NCBI GenBank assembly: GCA_035515475.1
Contig: DATJBF010000082.1
Location: forward strand, 1 to 64,000
From: DATJBF01 sp035515475
GTDB lineage: Bacteria; Verrucomicrobiota; Verrucomicrobiia; Palsa-1439
DNA: 64,000 nucleotides
Reading direction: 5' to 3'
This document shows positions 15,020-24,885 of this stretch, in pieces. Within the stretch, counting starts at the first letter, position 1. Each line of letters opens with the position of its first letter. The notes beneath the pieces are model-generated. The model worked only from the letters and a program-made list of their open reading frames with translations. It did no database searches and was not told where the DNA came from. Both the position numbers and the translations under genes were made by a program.

Positions 15020-15937
15020 ATGGAGATGAAAAACAGGGGCGTTTTACTTGCCGTGGTGGGGCTGGTTGCCGCAGCCATCCTTGCTGTCTATTTGTTCAAT
15101 AGGCAACAAACGCGTACCCGGCAGGCTGAAACAGCCGCTTCCTCAGCCGCTGCCGCTCGGTCAGCAACCGCTGCCAATCCCCGGGCGGAATCGGGTTCCC
15201 AGTCTCAATTTGAGCTCTCAACCCGCGCGTTGAAAGCGAATCCCAGTCGATCAAACGGGTTGGCACTGGCGACCGAACTGGCGCATGCGAAGGCCATCAA
15301 ACTCCATCCCGGCCAGATCCTGGCCCGGGTCAACGGCGTGCCCATCACCCTGCGTGACCTGTTAGCCATCGACCCCTCGGCGCCCGCCAGCGCGGAACGC
15401 TCGATGTCGGAGGAGCAGTACAAGTACTTGCTCGATCGGGCTATCGACCGTGAATTGGCTTTTCAGGCGGCCCAACAACAAGGCGTCAAGCTCACCGAAG
15501 CCCAGCAGGCCGCGCTCGATCGAATCGAGCAAACCATCCGGGCCCGCGACACCGACAACTCAGGATTGGTGGCCTCGCACCTCAATAACCCGGCTTCGTT
15601 GGAAGCCATCATTGACTTTGAAAAGCGTGACGCGGCCGGCCTCCTCACGCAGGAAGCGTTGTTGGCGCATTCAGGAGGGCTGTCTCCCTACGTCACCGAG
15701 GACCAGGTGAAGCAGTACTACCAACAAAATATTCAGCGCTACGGGCCGCTTCCGACTTCACCAGCGGAACGCGACGCGGCGTGGCAGCAGATCGACGCGC
15801 AGATCCGAATTGAACTGAACGACAGCGCCCGTCAGGCGCATCAAGCTGCTCTGAACAACTACATGGATGGATTGAAAGCTGCCGCGCAAATCCAAGTCTC
15901 GGACGTTAAGGGCCAGAGCCCAAGCGTGACACAATAA
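15020..15937 (+). CDS. Membrane-anchored SurA-N-like (peptidyl-prolyl isomerase-type) protein
   Basis: The 305-residue protein has one N-terminal membrane segment (GVLLAVVGLVAAAILAVYLF), a low-complexity Ala/Arg linker and a periplasmic domain starting ILARVNGVPITLRDLLAID. That opening resembles the SurA/PpiD N-terminal chaperone fold. The helical EEQYKYLLDRAIDRELAFQAA follows, then a long helical region. No parvulin catalytic domain follows, so it would be a chaperone-like rather than isomerase protein. A second ATG at 15026 gives almost the same product. It is convergent with the gene at 15981. Confidence 0.6.
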   Translation: MEMKNRGVLLAVVGLVAAAILAVYLFNRQQTRTRQAETAASSAAAARSATAANPRAESGSQSQFELSTRALKANPSRSNGLALATELAHAKAIKLHPGQILARVNGVPITLRDLLAIDPSAPASAERSMSEEQYKYLLDRAIDRELAFQAAQQQGVKLTEAQQAALDRIEQTIRARDTDNSGLVASHLNNPASLEAIIDFEKRDAAGLLTQEALLAHSGGLSPYVTEDQVKQYYQQNIQRYGPLPTSPAERDAAWQQIDAQIRIELNDSARQAHQAALNNYMDGLKAAAQIQVSDVKGQSPSVTQ

Positions 15938-15980
15938 CCTCGTCGCCGCTCTCTCTGGCGGCTCCACTCAGCCCGCGGCG

Positions 15981-17291
15981 CTACGGCTGCGCACGGCAGG
16001 GTGCCATCACGGCATCCGGCATCCCATGCAGGATCTTCTTATCGGCGGGACAGACCGTGGCAAGAATCCCGGCGAGACGAGCGGCGTCTTCCACCACAAA
16101 GTAGTACGGGCACAGTCGCACCCGTGCTCGAAACGACCGTAACTCGTTCGCTTCAAAGTCAAAGTACGGCTGATCGAACGACCGGGACTTCTCGAACCGT
16201 TGCAGGATGAACGGGTGCGTCGCGAAACCGCCCAGCGCCTGCTGGATGGCTTCGCCCCATCCGCTGGCAGGCAAATCGTGGCCGACGTAGACGCCACGGC
16301 TACCCCAAGCGTGTTCGCTAAACCCCGATATTTTTAGAACCAGTTCGCGCTGCTTCTGCGAAAACCTTCCCATTTCATGCCAATCGTGGATTTTCAGTTC
16401 GGGAATCACCGCGTGCGGCGGCAAAGGCGTCGAGTCCACAATCCATGTGTAGGGGACCACCTCGCGCAACGCCGCGAGCGTCTCATCGCCAAGCTGCTCC
16501 CGCCAAAATGACCTCAGTGTGTCCATCCACAGAAAGGCAAATAACATCTTCTCTTCCAGTTGCGGCTTGATCGGCGGCGTCACCGTCACCTCGCCCCGGG
16601 CCGCGGCTTGCAGTAACGCGGACGCATTCGGCACGTTCGGCAAATCGAACAACTCGAAAAACCGGTAAACAGTAGACCGGGCGCCTCGCCCGCTCAGCAC
16701 CTGCGCCATTTCTTCCGGCTTCATCACGCGAAACCCGAGTTCCTGTCCCAACCATTCCATCTCGGGACGATACGTGGCTGCCTCGTCCGACACGACGACG
16801 CTCACCGGCTTCTGAAACGCCGCGTCGAATCCCTCCAGCATCCCCCGCGCGCCACCGATGACGCCATCGCCGAGTGCCGCGTATGTCTCGCCGAGCCACC
16901 CCGTCAATCCGATACCGCCGGGCACGGAATCCAATTCGGTGATGAAAAAGTGATCATTCGTCAGAATTACGTCGGGCCGAATGACGCGCGGGATATCGCT
17001 CTTGAAGCGGCCGAGCCGCGAGAGCTCGATCAACTCACGGGGCTTGCCGGCATCGAGGTATTCGGCAATCCAGTGCGGGAGCGTGCCTTGCAGGCTGTGC
17101 CGGTACATCACGTTGCAGGCCCGGTAGAACGCCAACAACATCGGCCCTAGCGCTTCCAGCTTTGCGACGAGTTCCCGGGGAAGTGGAAAGGCTTCTGGCG
17201 AGATGCGCCACGTCGCGCCGGAGAACAACCCGTGTGCCGGAAAGCTCTCCCGAACATACCGCGCACGCTCGGCAGCAGAAGTTGAGATCAT
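15981..17291 (-). CDS. Conserved hypothetical protein coupled to proA
   Basis: The 436-residue soluble protein starts inside the proA stop (4-nt overlap), so it is translated with proB-proA. I do not recognise the family with confidence. Blocks such as RPDVILTNDHFFITELDSVPGGIGLTG, a central acidic/aromatic region and the C-terminal FATHPFILQRFEKSRSFDQP recall ATP-grasp or glutathionylspermidine-synthase-like folds, but no diagnostic ATP-binding triad can be assigned by eye. A ligase acting on glutamate-derived or amino-acid substrates would fit the operon; this is inference only. Confidence 0.65.
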   Translation of the reverse strand: MISTSAAERARYVRESFPAHGLFSGATWRISPEAFPLPRELVAKLEALGPMLLAFYRACNVMYRHSLQGTLPHWIAEYLDAGKPRELIELSRLGRFKSDIPRVIRPDVILTNDHFFITELDSVPGGIGLTGWLGETYAALGDGVIGGARGMLEGFDAAFQKPVSVVVSDEAATYRPEMEWLGQELGFRVMKPEEMAQVLSGRGARSTVYRFFELFDLPNVPNASALLQAAARGEVTVTPPIKPQLEEKMLFAFLWMDTLRSFWREQLGDETLAALREVVPYTWIVDSTPLPPHAVIPELKIHDWHEMGRFSQKQRELVLKISGFSEHAWGSRGVYVGHDLPASGWGEAIQQALGGFATHPFILQRFEKSRSFDQPYFDFEANELRSFRARVRLCPYYFVVEDAARLAGILATVCPADKKILHGMPDAVMAPCRAQP

Positions 17292-18550
17292 TCGCGCAAC
17301 TGTCCGTCGCCAATCACCACAAACTTGTAGCTGGTCAACTCCTCCAGTCCCATTGGGCCGCGGGCATGAAATTTGTCGGTGGAAATGCCGATTTCGGCGC
17401 CGAACCCGTATTGCCCTCCGTCGGCCAAGCGCGTGCTCGCGTTCCAGAACACGCTGCTGCTGTCCACTTCACGCAGGAACCTTTCGGCAGTCGCCCGGTT
17501 GCGCGTGACGATGGCGTCGCTGTGCGCCGAACCGTATTTCGTGATGTGGTCGATGGCTTCCCCCACCCCGGTGACGACGCGCACGGCCAGGATCAAGTCG
17601 AGGTACTCAGCATACCAGTCGTCTTCGCTCGCGGGCTTCGCCTGGCCCACAAATCGCCGCGTTGTGTCGTCGCCGCGCAGTTCCACTTTCCGGTCCGTCA
17701 GCGCCTGGCCGATCCGCGGCAGGAACTTGTCGGCGATCTTCTCGTCCACCAGCAGCGTTTCCACCGCATTGCAGACGCCGGGGCGCTGGCACTTGGCATT
17801 GATGACGATCTTCTCCGCCATGTCGAGATCGGCTTCGCGGTCAACGTAGACGTGGCAGACGCCCTTGTAGTGCTTGATGACAGGTATCCGCGATTTCTCC
17901 GCGACCGCCCGGATGAGGCTTTCGCCTCCGCGCGGGATGCACAGATTGATCGAGTCGTCGAGCTTCAGGAGTTCATCGACCGCCGCGCGGTCGCTCGTGG
18001 GCACGACGGTCATGCTCTGCGGCGGCAAGCCCGTCACGCTCATGGCTTCGGCAATGGCGAGGTTCGACCGAATCGCCTCCGAGCCGCCCCGCAAGATGAC
18101 GGCATTGCCCGCCTTGAAACACAGGCACGCGGCGTCGGCGGTCACGTTCGGACGCGACTCGTAAATGATGAGAATCACGCCCAGCGGTACGCGCACCTTC
18201 TGAATCCGCATGCCGTTCGGTTGTGTCCACTCGCTGATCGTCTTGCCGACGGGGTCGGCCAATTCAGCCACCGCCCGCACGCCTCTCGCCATCTCGGCAA
18301 TGCGTTTTTCGGTGAGCGTTAAACGGTCGAGCATCGCCGGGGAGAGCTTCGCGTCGCGGCCCGCGGCGAGGTCCTTGGCGTTCGCGGACTTGATGCCCTC
18401 GGCATTGCTCTCAATGCCGTCCGCCATCGCCCGGAGCAGCGCGTTCTTGGCGCCGGCATCCAGTTTGGCCAACGCCCGCGCCGCCTCGCGCGAACGTTCG
18501 GCCAGCAATCGCATCTGTTGTTTCAGGTCCATTCTTCCACTTGTCACCAA
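17288..18550 (-). CDS. proA: Glutamate-5-semialdehyde dehydrogenase (gamma-glutamyl phosphate reductase)
   Basis: ProA reduces gamma-glutamyl phosphate to glutamate semialdehyde with NADPH, the second step of proline synthesis, in the cytosol. The 420-residue protein shows the family's NADP-binding core (GVILIIYESRPNVTADAA), the catalytic-cysteine region CQRPGVCNAVETLLV and the C-terminal STRLADGGQYGFGAEIGIST. Length is normal. It lies downstream of proB (58-nt gap) on the same strand and its stop overlaps the next gene, giving the operon proB-proA-hypothetical. A second in-frame ATG (MDLKQQ, 18 nt in) is an equally likely start. Confidence 0.97.
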   Translation of the reverse strand: MVTSGRMDLKQQMRLLAERSREAARALAKLDAGAKNALLRAMADGIESNAEGIKSANAKDLAAGRDAKLSPAMLDRLTLTEKRIAEMARGVRAVAELADPVGKTISEWTQPNGMRIQKVRVPLGVILIIYESRPNVTADAACLCFKAGNAVILRGGSEAIRSNLAIAEAMSVTGLPPQSMTVVPTSDRAAVDELLKLDDSINLCIPRGGESLIRAVAEKSRIPVIKHYKGVCHVYVDREADLDMAEKIVINAKCQRPGVCNAVETLLVDEKIADKFLPRIGQALTDRKVELRGDDTTRRFVGQAKPASEDDWYAEYLDLILAVRVVTGVGEAIDHITKYGSAHSDAIVTRNRATAERFLREVDSSSVFWNASTRLADGGQYGFGAEIGISTDKFHARGPMGLEELTSYKFVVIGDGQLRE

Positions 18551-18608
18551 CGGGTTCCGCGGAGCGTTCCCCAGACCTCGTTTCGCTCAGATTGACACCA
18601 CGCGGCCC

Positions 18609-19670
18609 CTACAAGATCACCAAGTCATCACGGTGAACCACCACACCCGAACCGGCGCCCAACTCGGCGCTGCCAACCTTCGCCAGGCCGCGCGCGAACT
18701 CAACCCGATCTTTGTCGCGGATACTGACCAGGTCGCCCTTCCCGAATTTTCCATCGGTTGAGACAATGCCCTTGGCCAGCAGGCTCTTGCCGTTCTGCCG
18801 GAGCGCCTGCACCGCGCCGTCGTCCACCACGACCGTGCCTGCCGGATGCTGAAAGAACGCAATCCAGCGCTTCCGGCTGGCCAGCTTCACTTCCTTGGGC
18901 AAAAACACCGTGCCAATGTCTTGGCCCGAGAGCAAATCCACGAGTGCGCCGGCGCGCTCGCCATTGGCGATCACCATCGGGATGCCCGCCCGGGTCACGA
19001 TTCTCGCCGCTTCCACTTTGGATGCCATCCCGCCCACGCTGGTCGCACGATCCGTGTCGCCCGCCAGTTGCTCGATCTCGCGGGTGATTTCGGGTACGAC
19101 CGAGATTACCCTGGACTCGGCGTCGAGCAGGCCTTCGACGTGCGACAGGATCACGAGCAGGTCGGCGTCGATCAGCGTTGCCGCCAGCGCCGCCAGGCGG
19201 TCATTGTCGCCAAACTTGATCTCGTCGACCGCGACGGTGTCGTTTTCGTTTATGATGGGCATGACCCCGCGCGCCAGCAGGACCCGGAGTGTGTTGCGGG
19301 CGTTAAGGTGTCTGTCCCGGTTCTTGAGATCATCGTGGGTCAGAAGCAACTGGGCGACAGGAACGCCGAACGTACCGAAGATGGCATCGTAAATGGACAT
19401 CAGTTTCCCCTGCCCGATGGCGGCGGCGGCCTGGAGCTCCGGCAGGTTCTTGGGCCGCCGGACCATTCCCAAATGGCCCATGCCCGCGGCAATCGCCCCG
19501 GACGAGACCAGCACCACTTGCGTCTTCTTTCGGCTGAGATCTGCAAGTTGTCCACAGATCCGGCTGATCTTCGCTTTATCCAAAGCCCCTGCGGAGTTGG
19601 TGAGCAGGCCGGTCCCCAGCTTCACAACCATGCGCTGCGACCGGCCCAGAATCTCCTGTCGATAGTTCAT
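18609..19670 (-). CDS. proB: Glutamate 5-kinase with PUA domain
   Basis: ProB phosphorylates glutamate at the gamma-carboxyl, the first and feedback-controlled step of proline synthesis. The 353-residue protein has the amino-acid kinase fold: MVVKLGTGLLTN at the N-terminus, VVLVSSGAIAAGM, INENDTVAVDEIKFGDND and TSVGGMASKVEAA. A C-terminal PUA domain follows (VVVDDGAVQALRQNGKSLLAKGI). The open frame extends 96 nt further upstream, but the ATG at 19670 gives the usual N-terminus and length. It is the first gene of the operon. Confidence 0.97.
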   Translation of the reverse strand: MNYRQEILGRSQRMVVKLGTGLLTNSAGALDKAKISRICGQLADLSRKKTQVVLVSSGAIAAGMGHLGMVRRPKNLPELQAAAAIGQGKLMSIYDAIFGTFGVPVAQLLLTHDDLKNRDRHLNARNTLRVLLARGVMPIINENDTVAVDEIKFGDNDRLAALAATLIDADLLVILSHVEGLLDAESRVISVVPEITREIEQLAGDTDRATSVGGMASKVEAARIVTRAGIPMVIANGERAGALVDLLSGQDIGTVFLPKEVKLASRKRWIAFFQHPAGTVVVDDGAVQALRQNGKSLLAKGIVSTDGKFGKGDLVSIRDKDRVEFARGLAKVGSAELGAGSGVVVHRDDLVIL

Positions 19671-19855
19671 CGTCTGCTTCAAGGCTAGCAGATCGCTTGG
19701 ACCAAGTCGAGCAAGCTGGGTATGACATGGAAGGATGTGCGAGACCCGTCGAGCCGGCGACGCCACTGGCGAACCAGCGCCGCCCCCGCGTCCGCAACGC
19801 GCGCACCACGCGCGGGGGCGGTCCTTCGCCCCAATGGAGATGCTGATTTTCGGTT

Positions 19856-20728
19856 CTACGGCCGTTTGCTGGCCACCGGAGGCGCCGGCGCCGGCGTCAG
19901 CTCAATCTTCACTTCGTGGAAGATGATCTTCGAAGCCGTGGAACTCATTCCCGATGGCCGGAGCGCGATTCCGTCAAAGCTGGAGTTGGTAGCGACTCCA
20001 TCGGTCACTGAAGTCGTCATAGTCGCGCCGTTGACCGTGTTCGACCAAGTGGCGTCGATTGCGACCGAGTTCGTTCCTGTGCGCTGCACGGCAAACTGCA
20101 AGACGTACGGGGTCCCCTCGGCAAAGCCGGGAAAGGCATCCGTAGTGCCAGGGCCGGTGCCCAGCGACGTCCAATCATCGCTCGTTGACATAAGCGTATA
20201 GCTCAAGTTCGTGCGCTTGCGAATGTCCATCGGCGCAGACTTGTGGAACGTTGCCCCCATGTTTTGAAACAGCGCGTACCCGGTAACCCCAAACCCTTGC
20301 GAACTGGTGCTGAACTTGTCCGCACTCACGCGCTTGGGCGAATTCTTCGAGTCGCCGAAGTCGAACAGCCCCAATCTGAACCCCGTCGATTTGTTCTCGG
20401 CGGCCACTTTGTTGAGGGTCAGTGTGAAACTGGCCGTAAGTTTGTCTCCCACGTTCAGGCGCACGGGACTCGCGTCATTGGTGGTAAAGTATGTGATCAC
20501 CATGACCGAGCCCGTGCTGACCGAGAGCGTCATGGAGTTGGCCGTGGCCGTCAGCAGTGAGCCCTTCGATGAATACCAAGCCGACTTGGTTGGGGGTTTC
20601 TGGTCGGAGCGCGTTCCGTCACCCCAGGTGTCATCAAGGATAACCCCGCCGCGCGCGGGCAGGGCCAACCCGAGCGCAACCGTGAGAATGAGTGTCAACC
20701 GACGCGTCAGTTTCATATGAGTTTTCAT
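19856..20728 (-). CDS. Secreted beta-sandwich protein, paralogue of the pectate lyase N-terminal domain
   Basis: The 290-residue protein has a signal peptide (LTLILTVALGLALPARG) followed by ILDDTWGDGTRS, a Thr/Ser-rich body with VLQFAVQRTGTNSVAIDATW, and FDGIALRPSGMSSTASKIIFHEVKIELTP at the end. The same order of segments occurs in the N-terminal domain of the neighbouring large pectate lyase (LVNDTWQDSDRT, then FDTFAFRPNTVAKSASAFD and FKVEFIPG), so the two are paralogous. It is probably a carbohydrate-binding or lectin-like beta-sandwich. Nearby in-frame ATGs at 20743 and 20716 are alternative starts. It lies 68 nt downstream of that lyase gene. Confidence 0.72.
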   Translation of the reverse strand: MKTHMKLTRRLTLILTVALGLALPARGGVILDDTWGDGTRSDQKPPTKSAWYSSKGSLLTATANSMTLSVSTGSVMVITYFTTNDASPVRLNVGDKLTASFTLTLNKVAAENKSTGFRLGLFDFGDSKNSPKRVSADKFSTSSQGFGVTGYALFQNMGATFHKSAPMDIRKRTNLSYTLMSTSDDWTSLGTGPGTTDAFPGFAEGTPYVLQFAVQRTGTNSVAIDATWSNTVNGATMTTSVTDGVATNSSFDGIALRPSGMSSTASKIIFHEVKIELTPAPAPPVASKRP

Positions 20729-20796
20729 TATGGGTATCGTCATTTGTTTGTTAGGGACGTGTTGTCCGTTGCTTCCGATTTCTAAACCACAAGCCT

Positions 20797-23700
20797 CTAT
20801 GGAACAAGCCGAATTCGATAGTAGCGGGCGGGCACGTTGGTGGCGCCGCCGACGTCGATGTAATTGGTGGCCACATCCACATCGTTGCTTGGGATGACGA
20901 TCCATCCGCTAACGTCGATGAAGTTTGTGGAATAGCCGCCGCTCCCATCGCCTGCGCTCGCCTGCACCACGTTGGTCCGCCCACCCCCTGTGGTCCAGTC
21001 GATCACGATGTTCATGCCCTGCTGCACCGCAGAGGTGATCCGCAACGCCGAGGTGCTCTTGGTCGGATCGGTACCGGCCAGGAACTCCGCTTCGTTGTCC
21101 ATGCCGTCACCGTCAGGGTCCGCCGTTGCGTACGCCGGCGCGCAATCGGTGCAGCCGAAATACCGGATTTGCCAATCTTGGAACGGCGTTGACTCCGTAG
21201 GGAGACTGAGCGTGGCCGAGCCGCTGGTGGCGGTGCCCGCGCCGTTGCTGACGACCACGGAGTACGTGCCGAGGTCCGGCGCCTGGACGCTGGTGATTAC
21301 GAATGTCGCGTTGGTGGCGTTGGCCACCGGGACGGTCGCGTTGAAGTACCATTGGTATCGCAACGGTGCGCTCCCGAACGCGAGCACGGTAAATGTGGCG
21401 CTTTGGCCATTGGTAACCGTCTGGCTATGCGGATCGGCGGTGATGATGGGTGCCGACGGAGCGTAGGCCGTCACCAGCCAGTTTGATTTTGCCCAGGTGA
21501 GCACGCCGGCGCCCGCGCCGGCCGTGGGGCTGGTCACAATGGATTCGAGTTGGGCCGGATCATCCATGGTGTAGGTATACGGCAGTTGGTTGCCGGGCAG
21601 GTTCCAGGAAAAGTCCTTGATCGCCGCTTGGAACGGCCCCAGCGGGTTGCCGGGGTCGGTGCTATCACCGCGAACCACCGTGCTATCCATTTGATAGATT
21701 GTGTCGAGCGCCTTGATCTTGCCGGTGTAGGCCGGGTTCGAAGGGTCGGTCTGATTGTTGCGCAAAGGTGTGAGACAGTCGATGTACACCGATTTTTCGA
21801 CAAGGATCGCGCCGTCCTCCGTGGAGATGGTGCCGTTGAGGAATGGTTTGAAGCTGTACTTGTTTTCCAGTGTGCCCTGGTTGGCAATGGGCATGGCGGC
21901 CTTCCGCGCATCGCGCAACCGCCTTGCCGCCAATCCCACCGTATCGTCCACATAGATGTTGTAATCGTGCACGTTGCCGCCGCGCAGCCGGGGCAATCGA
22001 TCCCACGGATTCATCCACCACTGATGGTGGAAGGTGGCGGAGAGATTGGCGTTCTCCGAATCCATGGGGTTTGCGCCCATCAAATGCGTCTTGTCGTGGC
22101 CCTGGATGATTGTGACGATGTCAGTGGTGCTGAACCCGTTGCTGCGGAGGAAGTTGTACATCGGATAACTCGACGGGCTTTGTTCCAGATAGTCGATCTG
22201 CTTCCAAACCCAACTATTCATGTTGGTGGCCCCGTCGTCACCGGTGTACTTGCACCAGGAGAACGTGATGTGGTTGCAGCCGCCTTTCATGTCGACCTCG
22301 CCATCGTAGGACTTCGTGAAGGTGCAGTGATCGATCCAAACGTTGGAAACCGTGCCGCCTCCGTTGCCGATCGTGATGAAATCCCAGTCGTTGCGATCGT
22401 AATCACCCTTGCTGTTCTCGTCCCACTCCCACAGTTCGTCGAACTTCAAATTGCGGATGATGATGTTGGACGTGTCTTTGATGTTGAGATTCGCGTGCCG
22501 GATCGTCGCGCCGTTCGCGGAAAAGATGGTCAAGCCGCTCTTGCTCTTGATGTCAATAATGCTGACGCCGTTTGTCAGGAGCGCTGGGTGCAGGAGCGGC
22601 CCGTTGCTCGGCGGGCGGAATGGATTTGAATCAAGTCCCTGCGCGGCCGCGCCGATTTCATTCCAACCGAGGTTGAGATCGTTCATGATCTCGATCACCT
22701 TGACCGAACCGGCGGTTTTGTTTGCCGAACGAATGGCATTCGCCAGATCCAGAGCGGTATAGACCTTCACGTAGGCGGGGTCGGTCTCGGGAATCACCCC
22801 GCCACCCGTAGTTGCCTGGCCGAACCCGACCAGATTATACTCCGTGTTGACCAGCGGAATGCTGGCCGTCACGGTCAGCAGGGCGGCATCGCTGGTCGCA
22901 GTCCCGACGCTGTTGGAGGCCGTTACGGTGTAACTGCCGTCGTCAGCGGACTGAACGTTTGTCAGCGTCAGTGTCGACGAGGCGGCGCCCGGAATCGGAT
23001 TGCCGTTTTTGCTCCACTGATAGCTGATGGGCGCCGTACCGGCTGCCGCCGCAACGAAACTGGCCGTGCTGCCGGCCACCGCCACCTGCGAAGCCGGTTG
23101 AGTAACGAAGGACGGCGCCACGGGAGTGGTGTCGATGGTCAGAATCGCGTTGGAACTGGTGGCCGACCCGGCGACGTTGTTGACGATGACCGAGTAGTTG
23201 CCGGCATTGGCCATTTGAACGTTGGCGATGGTCAGTGTGGAGTCGGTGGCGCCGGTCAACAGAGTGCTGTTGTTGTAGTACCACTGGTAACTCAACGGTT
23301 CGCTGCCGCTGGCGGCCACGGAGAACATGGCTGTCCCGCCCGGCAAGACGTTGAGTTGATCTTGTGGTTGGCTGGTAATCGACGGGGCTACGGGAGTATT
23401 CACGGTCAATTGAGCCACCGCGCTCGTCACCGAGCCGTAGGCGTTGGACACGAGCACCGAGTAGCCACCTGCATATGATAGCTCGGCATTGGTGACGGTT
23501 AACGACGGACTGATGGCATTGGTGATCACCGAGTTGGTGTTGTAATACCACTGGTAGAACAACGGCAGCGTTCCGCTGGCTTGGACATTGAAAGTGGCAT
23601 CCTCACCCACCAAAACAGATTGATCGACGGGGTCGGAGTCGATCGTGGGCGGCGTTGCACCCGGGATGAATTCAACTTTGAAGAGGGCGGTATCAAATGC

Positions 23701-24528
23701 GGAAGCCGACTTCGCCACCGTATTGGGACGGAAGGCGAACGTGTCGAACGAATAGCTATTACCGGTCGGAGCAGTATCCGTATAGGATGCCGACGCGACT
23801 CCCGGGTTCGTGCTGTTGAGGGTTCCTCCCATCATGGTGGCAACGACGTCCAACCCGTTGGTCGCGTTCCGCGTAATCGTCATTACGAAAGTGTACTGCG
23901 TGCCGCTGTCATACCCGTGGTTGCCGCTTGTAGCTCCATCAGCCAATGCAATCCATGGGGGATTTCCACTTGCACTCAGGAGGTCGTCATTGCTTCCGTC
24001 CCTCTTGACCAGTTGGAAAGGGTGGCTGTTGCCGAGCGTCTGGGCCATGTTCATGTATACGCCGTAACCAGTGTATGCCGCCTTGCCCGGCGAGACATCG
24101 CCGGTTAGCCGTGCGGCCGATGGGCTATCCACGACCGCGACTGGAAAACCCTGGCTGGTGCTGTTCGCATTGACGTTGGTGGGGGTAAAGATCCACGTGA
24201 CCTTTAGTTGGTCTCCGACACTGGCCAAAACAACTGGATTCGCTTCCGGTGTGAAATAGGTTGTCCAAGATCCCGAGCTGCTACCCATGGTAAAGACCAA
24301 GTGGCCTGGGCTCGCAGTCGCCGAGGTGCCCGAGCCTCCATTAAACCAGGCACTCTCCAAATCACCATCATGATCGCCGTCGATCCCGTCCTCCGAATAA
24401 ACTGGCGCGGCTGGATAGGTCCGGTCGCTGTCCTGCCATGTGTCGTTCACCAAAACCGTGGCGCGGACAGGCAAAACAAAGCTGGCCATTGCTGCGAAAA
24501 CAAAGAAAGTACGACAGAGATGCTTCAT
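20797..24528 (-). CDS. Large secreted multidomain pectate lyase (PL1-like) with Ig repeats
   Basis: The 1243-residue exported enzyme would cleave polygalacturonate by beta-elimination. Domain order by eye: signal peptide (1-23); N-terminal beta-sandwich (24-290); three Ig-like repeats (about 295-556, each with YQW and a DxGxYSVxVSN strand); parallel beta-helix lyase domain (about 560-1035) with NIIIRNLKFDELWEW, then WIDHCTFTKSYDGEVDMKGG and ITFSWCKYT, typical of PL1; a fourth Ig repeat (about 1040-1125); a calcium-binding DPDGDGMDNEAEFLAGTDP segment (near 1150); and a short C-terminal beta domain. ATG 24528 gives the signal peptide; the frame runs further upstream without one. The gene probably forms one transcription unit with the 290-residue paralogue downstream. 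Confidence 0.9.
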   Translation of the reverse strand: MKHLCRTFFVFAAMASFVLPVRATVLVNDTWQDSDRTYPAAPVYSEDGIDGDHDGDLESAWFNGGSGTSATASPGHLVFTMGSSSGSWTTYFTPEANPVVLASVGDQLKVTWIFTPTNVNANSTSQGFPVAVVDSPSAARLTGDVSPGKAAYTGYGVYMNMAQTLGNSHPFQLVKRDGSNDDLLSASGNPPWIALADGATSGNHGYDSGTQYTFVMTITRNATNGLDVVATMMGGTLNSTNPGVASASYTDTAPTGNSYSFDTFAFRPNTVAKSASAFDTALFKVEFIPGATPPTIDSDPVDQSVLVGEDATFNVQASGTLPLFYQWYYNTNSVITNAISPSLTVTNAELSYAGGYSVLVSNAYGSVTSAVAQLTVNTPVAPSITSQPQDQLNVLPGGTAMFSVAASGSEPLSYQWYYNNSTLLTGATDSTLTIANVQMANAGNYSVIVNNVAGSATSSNAILTIDTTPVAPSFVTQPASQVAVAGSTASFVAAAAGTAPISYQWSKNGNPIPGAASSTLTLTNVQSADDGSYTVTASNSVGTATSDAALLTVTASIPLVNTEYNLVGFGQATTGGGVIPETDPAYVKVYTALDLANAIRSANKTAGSVKVIEIMNDLNLGWNEIGAAAQGLDSNPFRPPSNGPLLHPALLTNGVSIIDIKSKSGLTIFSANGATIRHANLNIKDTSNIIIRNLKFDELWEWDENSKGDYDRNDWDFITIGNGGGTVSNVWIDHCTFTKSYDGEVDMKGGCNHITFSWCKYTGDDGATNMNSWVWKQIDYLEQSPSSYPMYNFLRSNGFSTTDIVTIIQGHDKTHLMGANPMDSENANLSATFHHQWWMNPWDRLPRLRGGNVHDYNIYVDDTVGLAARRLRDARKAAMPIANQGTLENKYSFKPFLNGTISTEDGAILVEKSVYIDCLTPLRNNQTDPSNPAYTGKIKALDTIYQMDSTVVRGDSTDPGNPLGPFQAAIKDFSWNLPGNQLPYTYTMDDPAQLESIVTSPTAGAGAGVLTWAKSNWLVTAYAPSAPIITADPHSQTVTNGQSATFTVLAFGSAPLRYQWYFNATVPVANATNATFVITSVQAPDLGTYSVVVSNGAGTATSGSATLSLPTESTPFQDWQIRYFGCTDCAPAYATADPDGDGMDNEAEFLAGTDPTKSTSALRITSAVQQGMNIVIDWTTGGGRTNVVQASAGDGSGGYSTNFIDVSGWIVIPSNDVDVATNYIDVGGATNVPARYYRIRLVP

Positions 24529-24885
24529 TCGTGTGATTCTCCCCTGGTGGGCTGGGGCGCCTGCCAAGAAACAACAGAGTTCTTGCGGCAACTCATTGCT
24601 CTCGTGACGCGCTAACTCCAAGTCTTTGTATGCGACGTGACATACAGCGTTACAGCCGACCCCAATCCCTCCCAAGAAAACCCCACGAATGATTTGTTCG
24701 CGGGCTCAACCGGAGTGAAACCTAGCCGACTGCGGACGAAACTAGCACACGCCCCTCCCCTTGTCACGCCATCTTTCGGCCATCTTTCGGGCAAATAACC
24801 CTGAGAACTCCCGCTACCAACTGGCGGATGTGAGCATTCGGGGCGATTTGCCGAAGATTCGCGGCGCTTACTCCGCCGCCCCCGC
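24529..24885. other. Intergenic, no supported gene
   Basis: This gap separates the large pectate lyase from the GH105 gene on the same strand. It holds a tandem 11-bp direct repeat (CCATCTTTCGG at about 24770-24791) and GC-rich sequence near 24870. A promoter for the lyase gene is expected, but I cannot assign -35/-10 boxes with confidence. Confidence 0.4.

Noticed and set aside
15945..15962. GCCGC..GCGGC hairpin between the SurA-like gene and its convergent neighbour
   Set aside because: Only a 5-bp stem with an 8-nt loop and no U-run; too weak to call a terminator.
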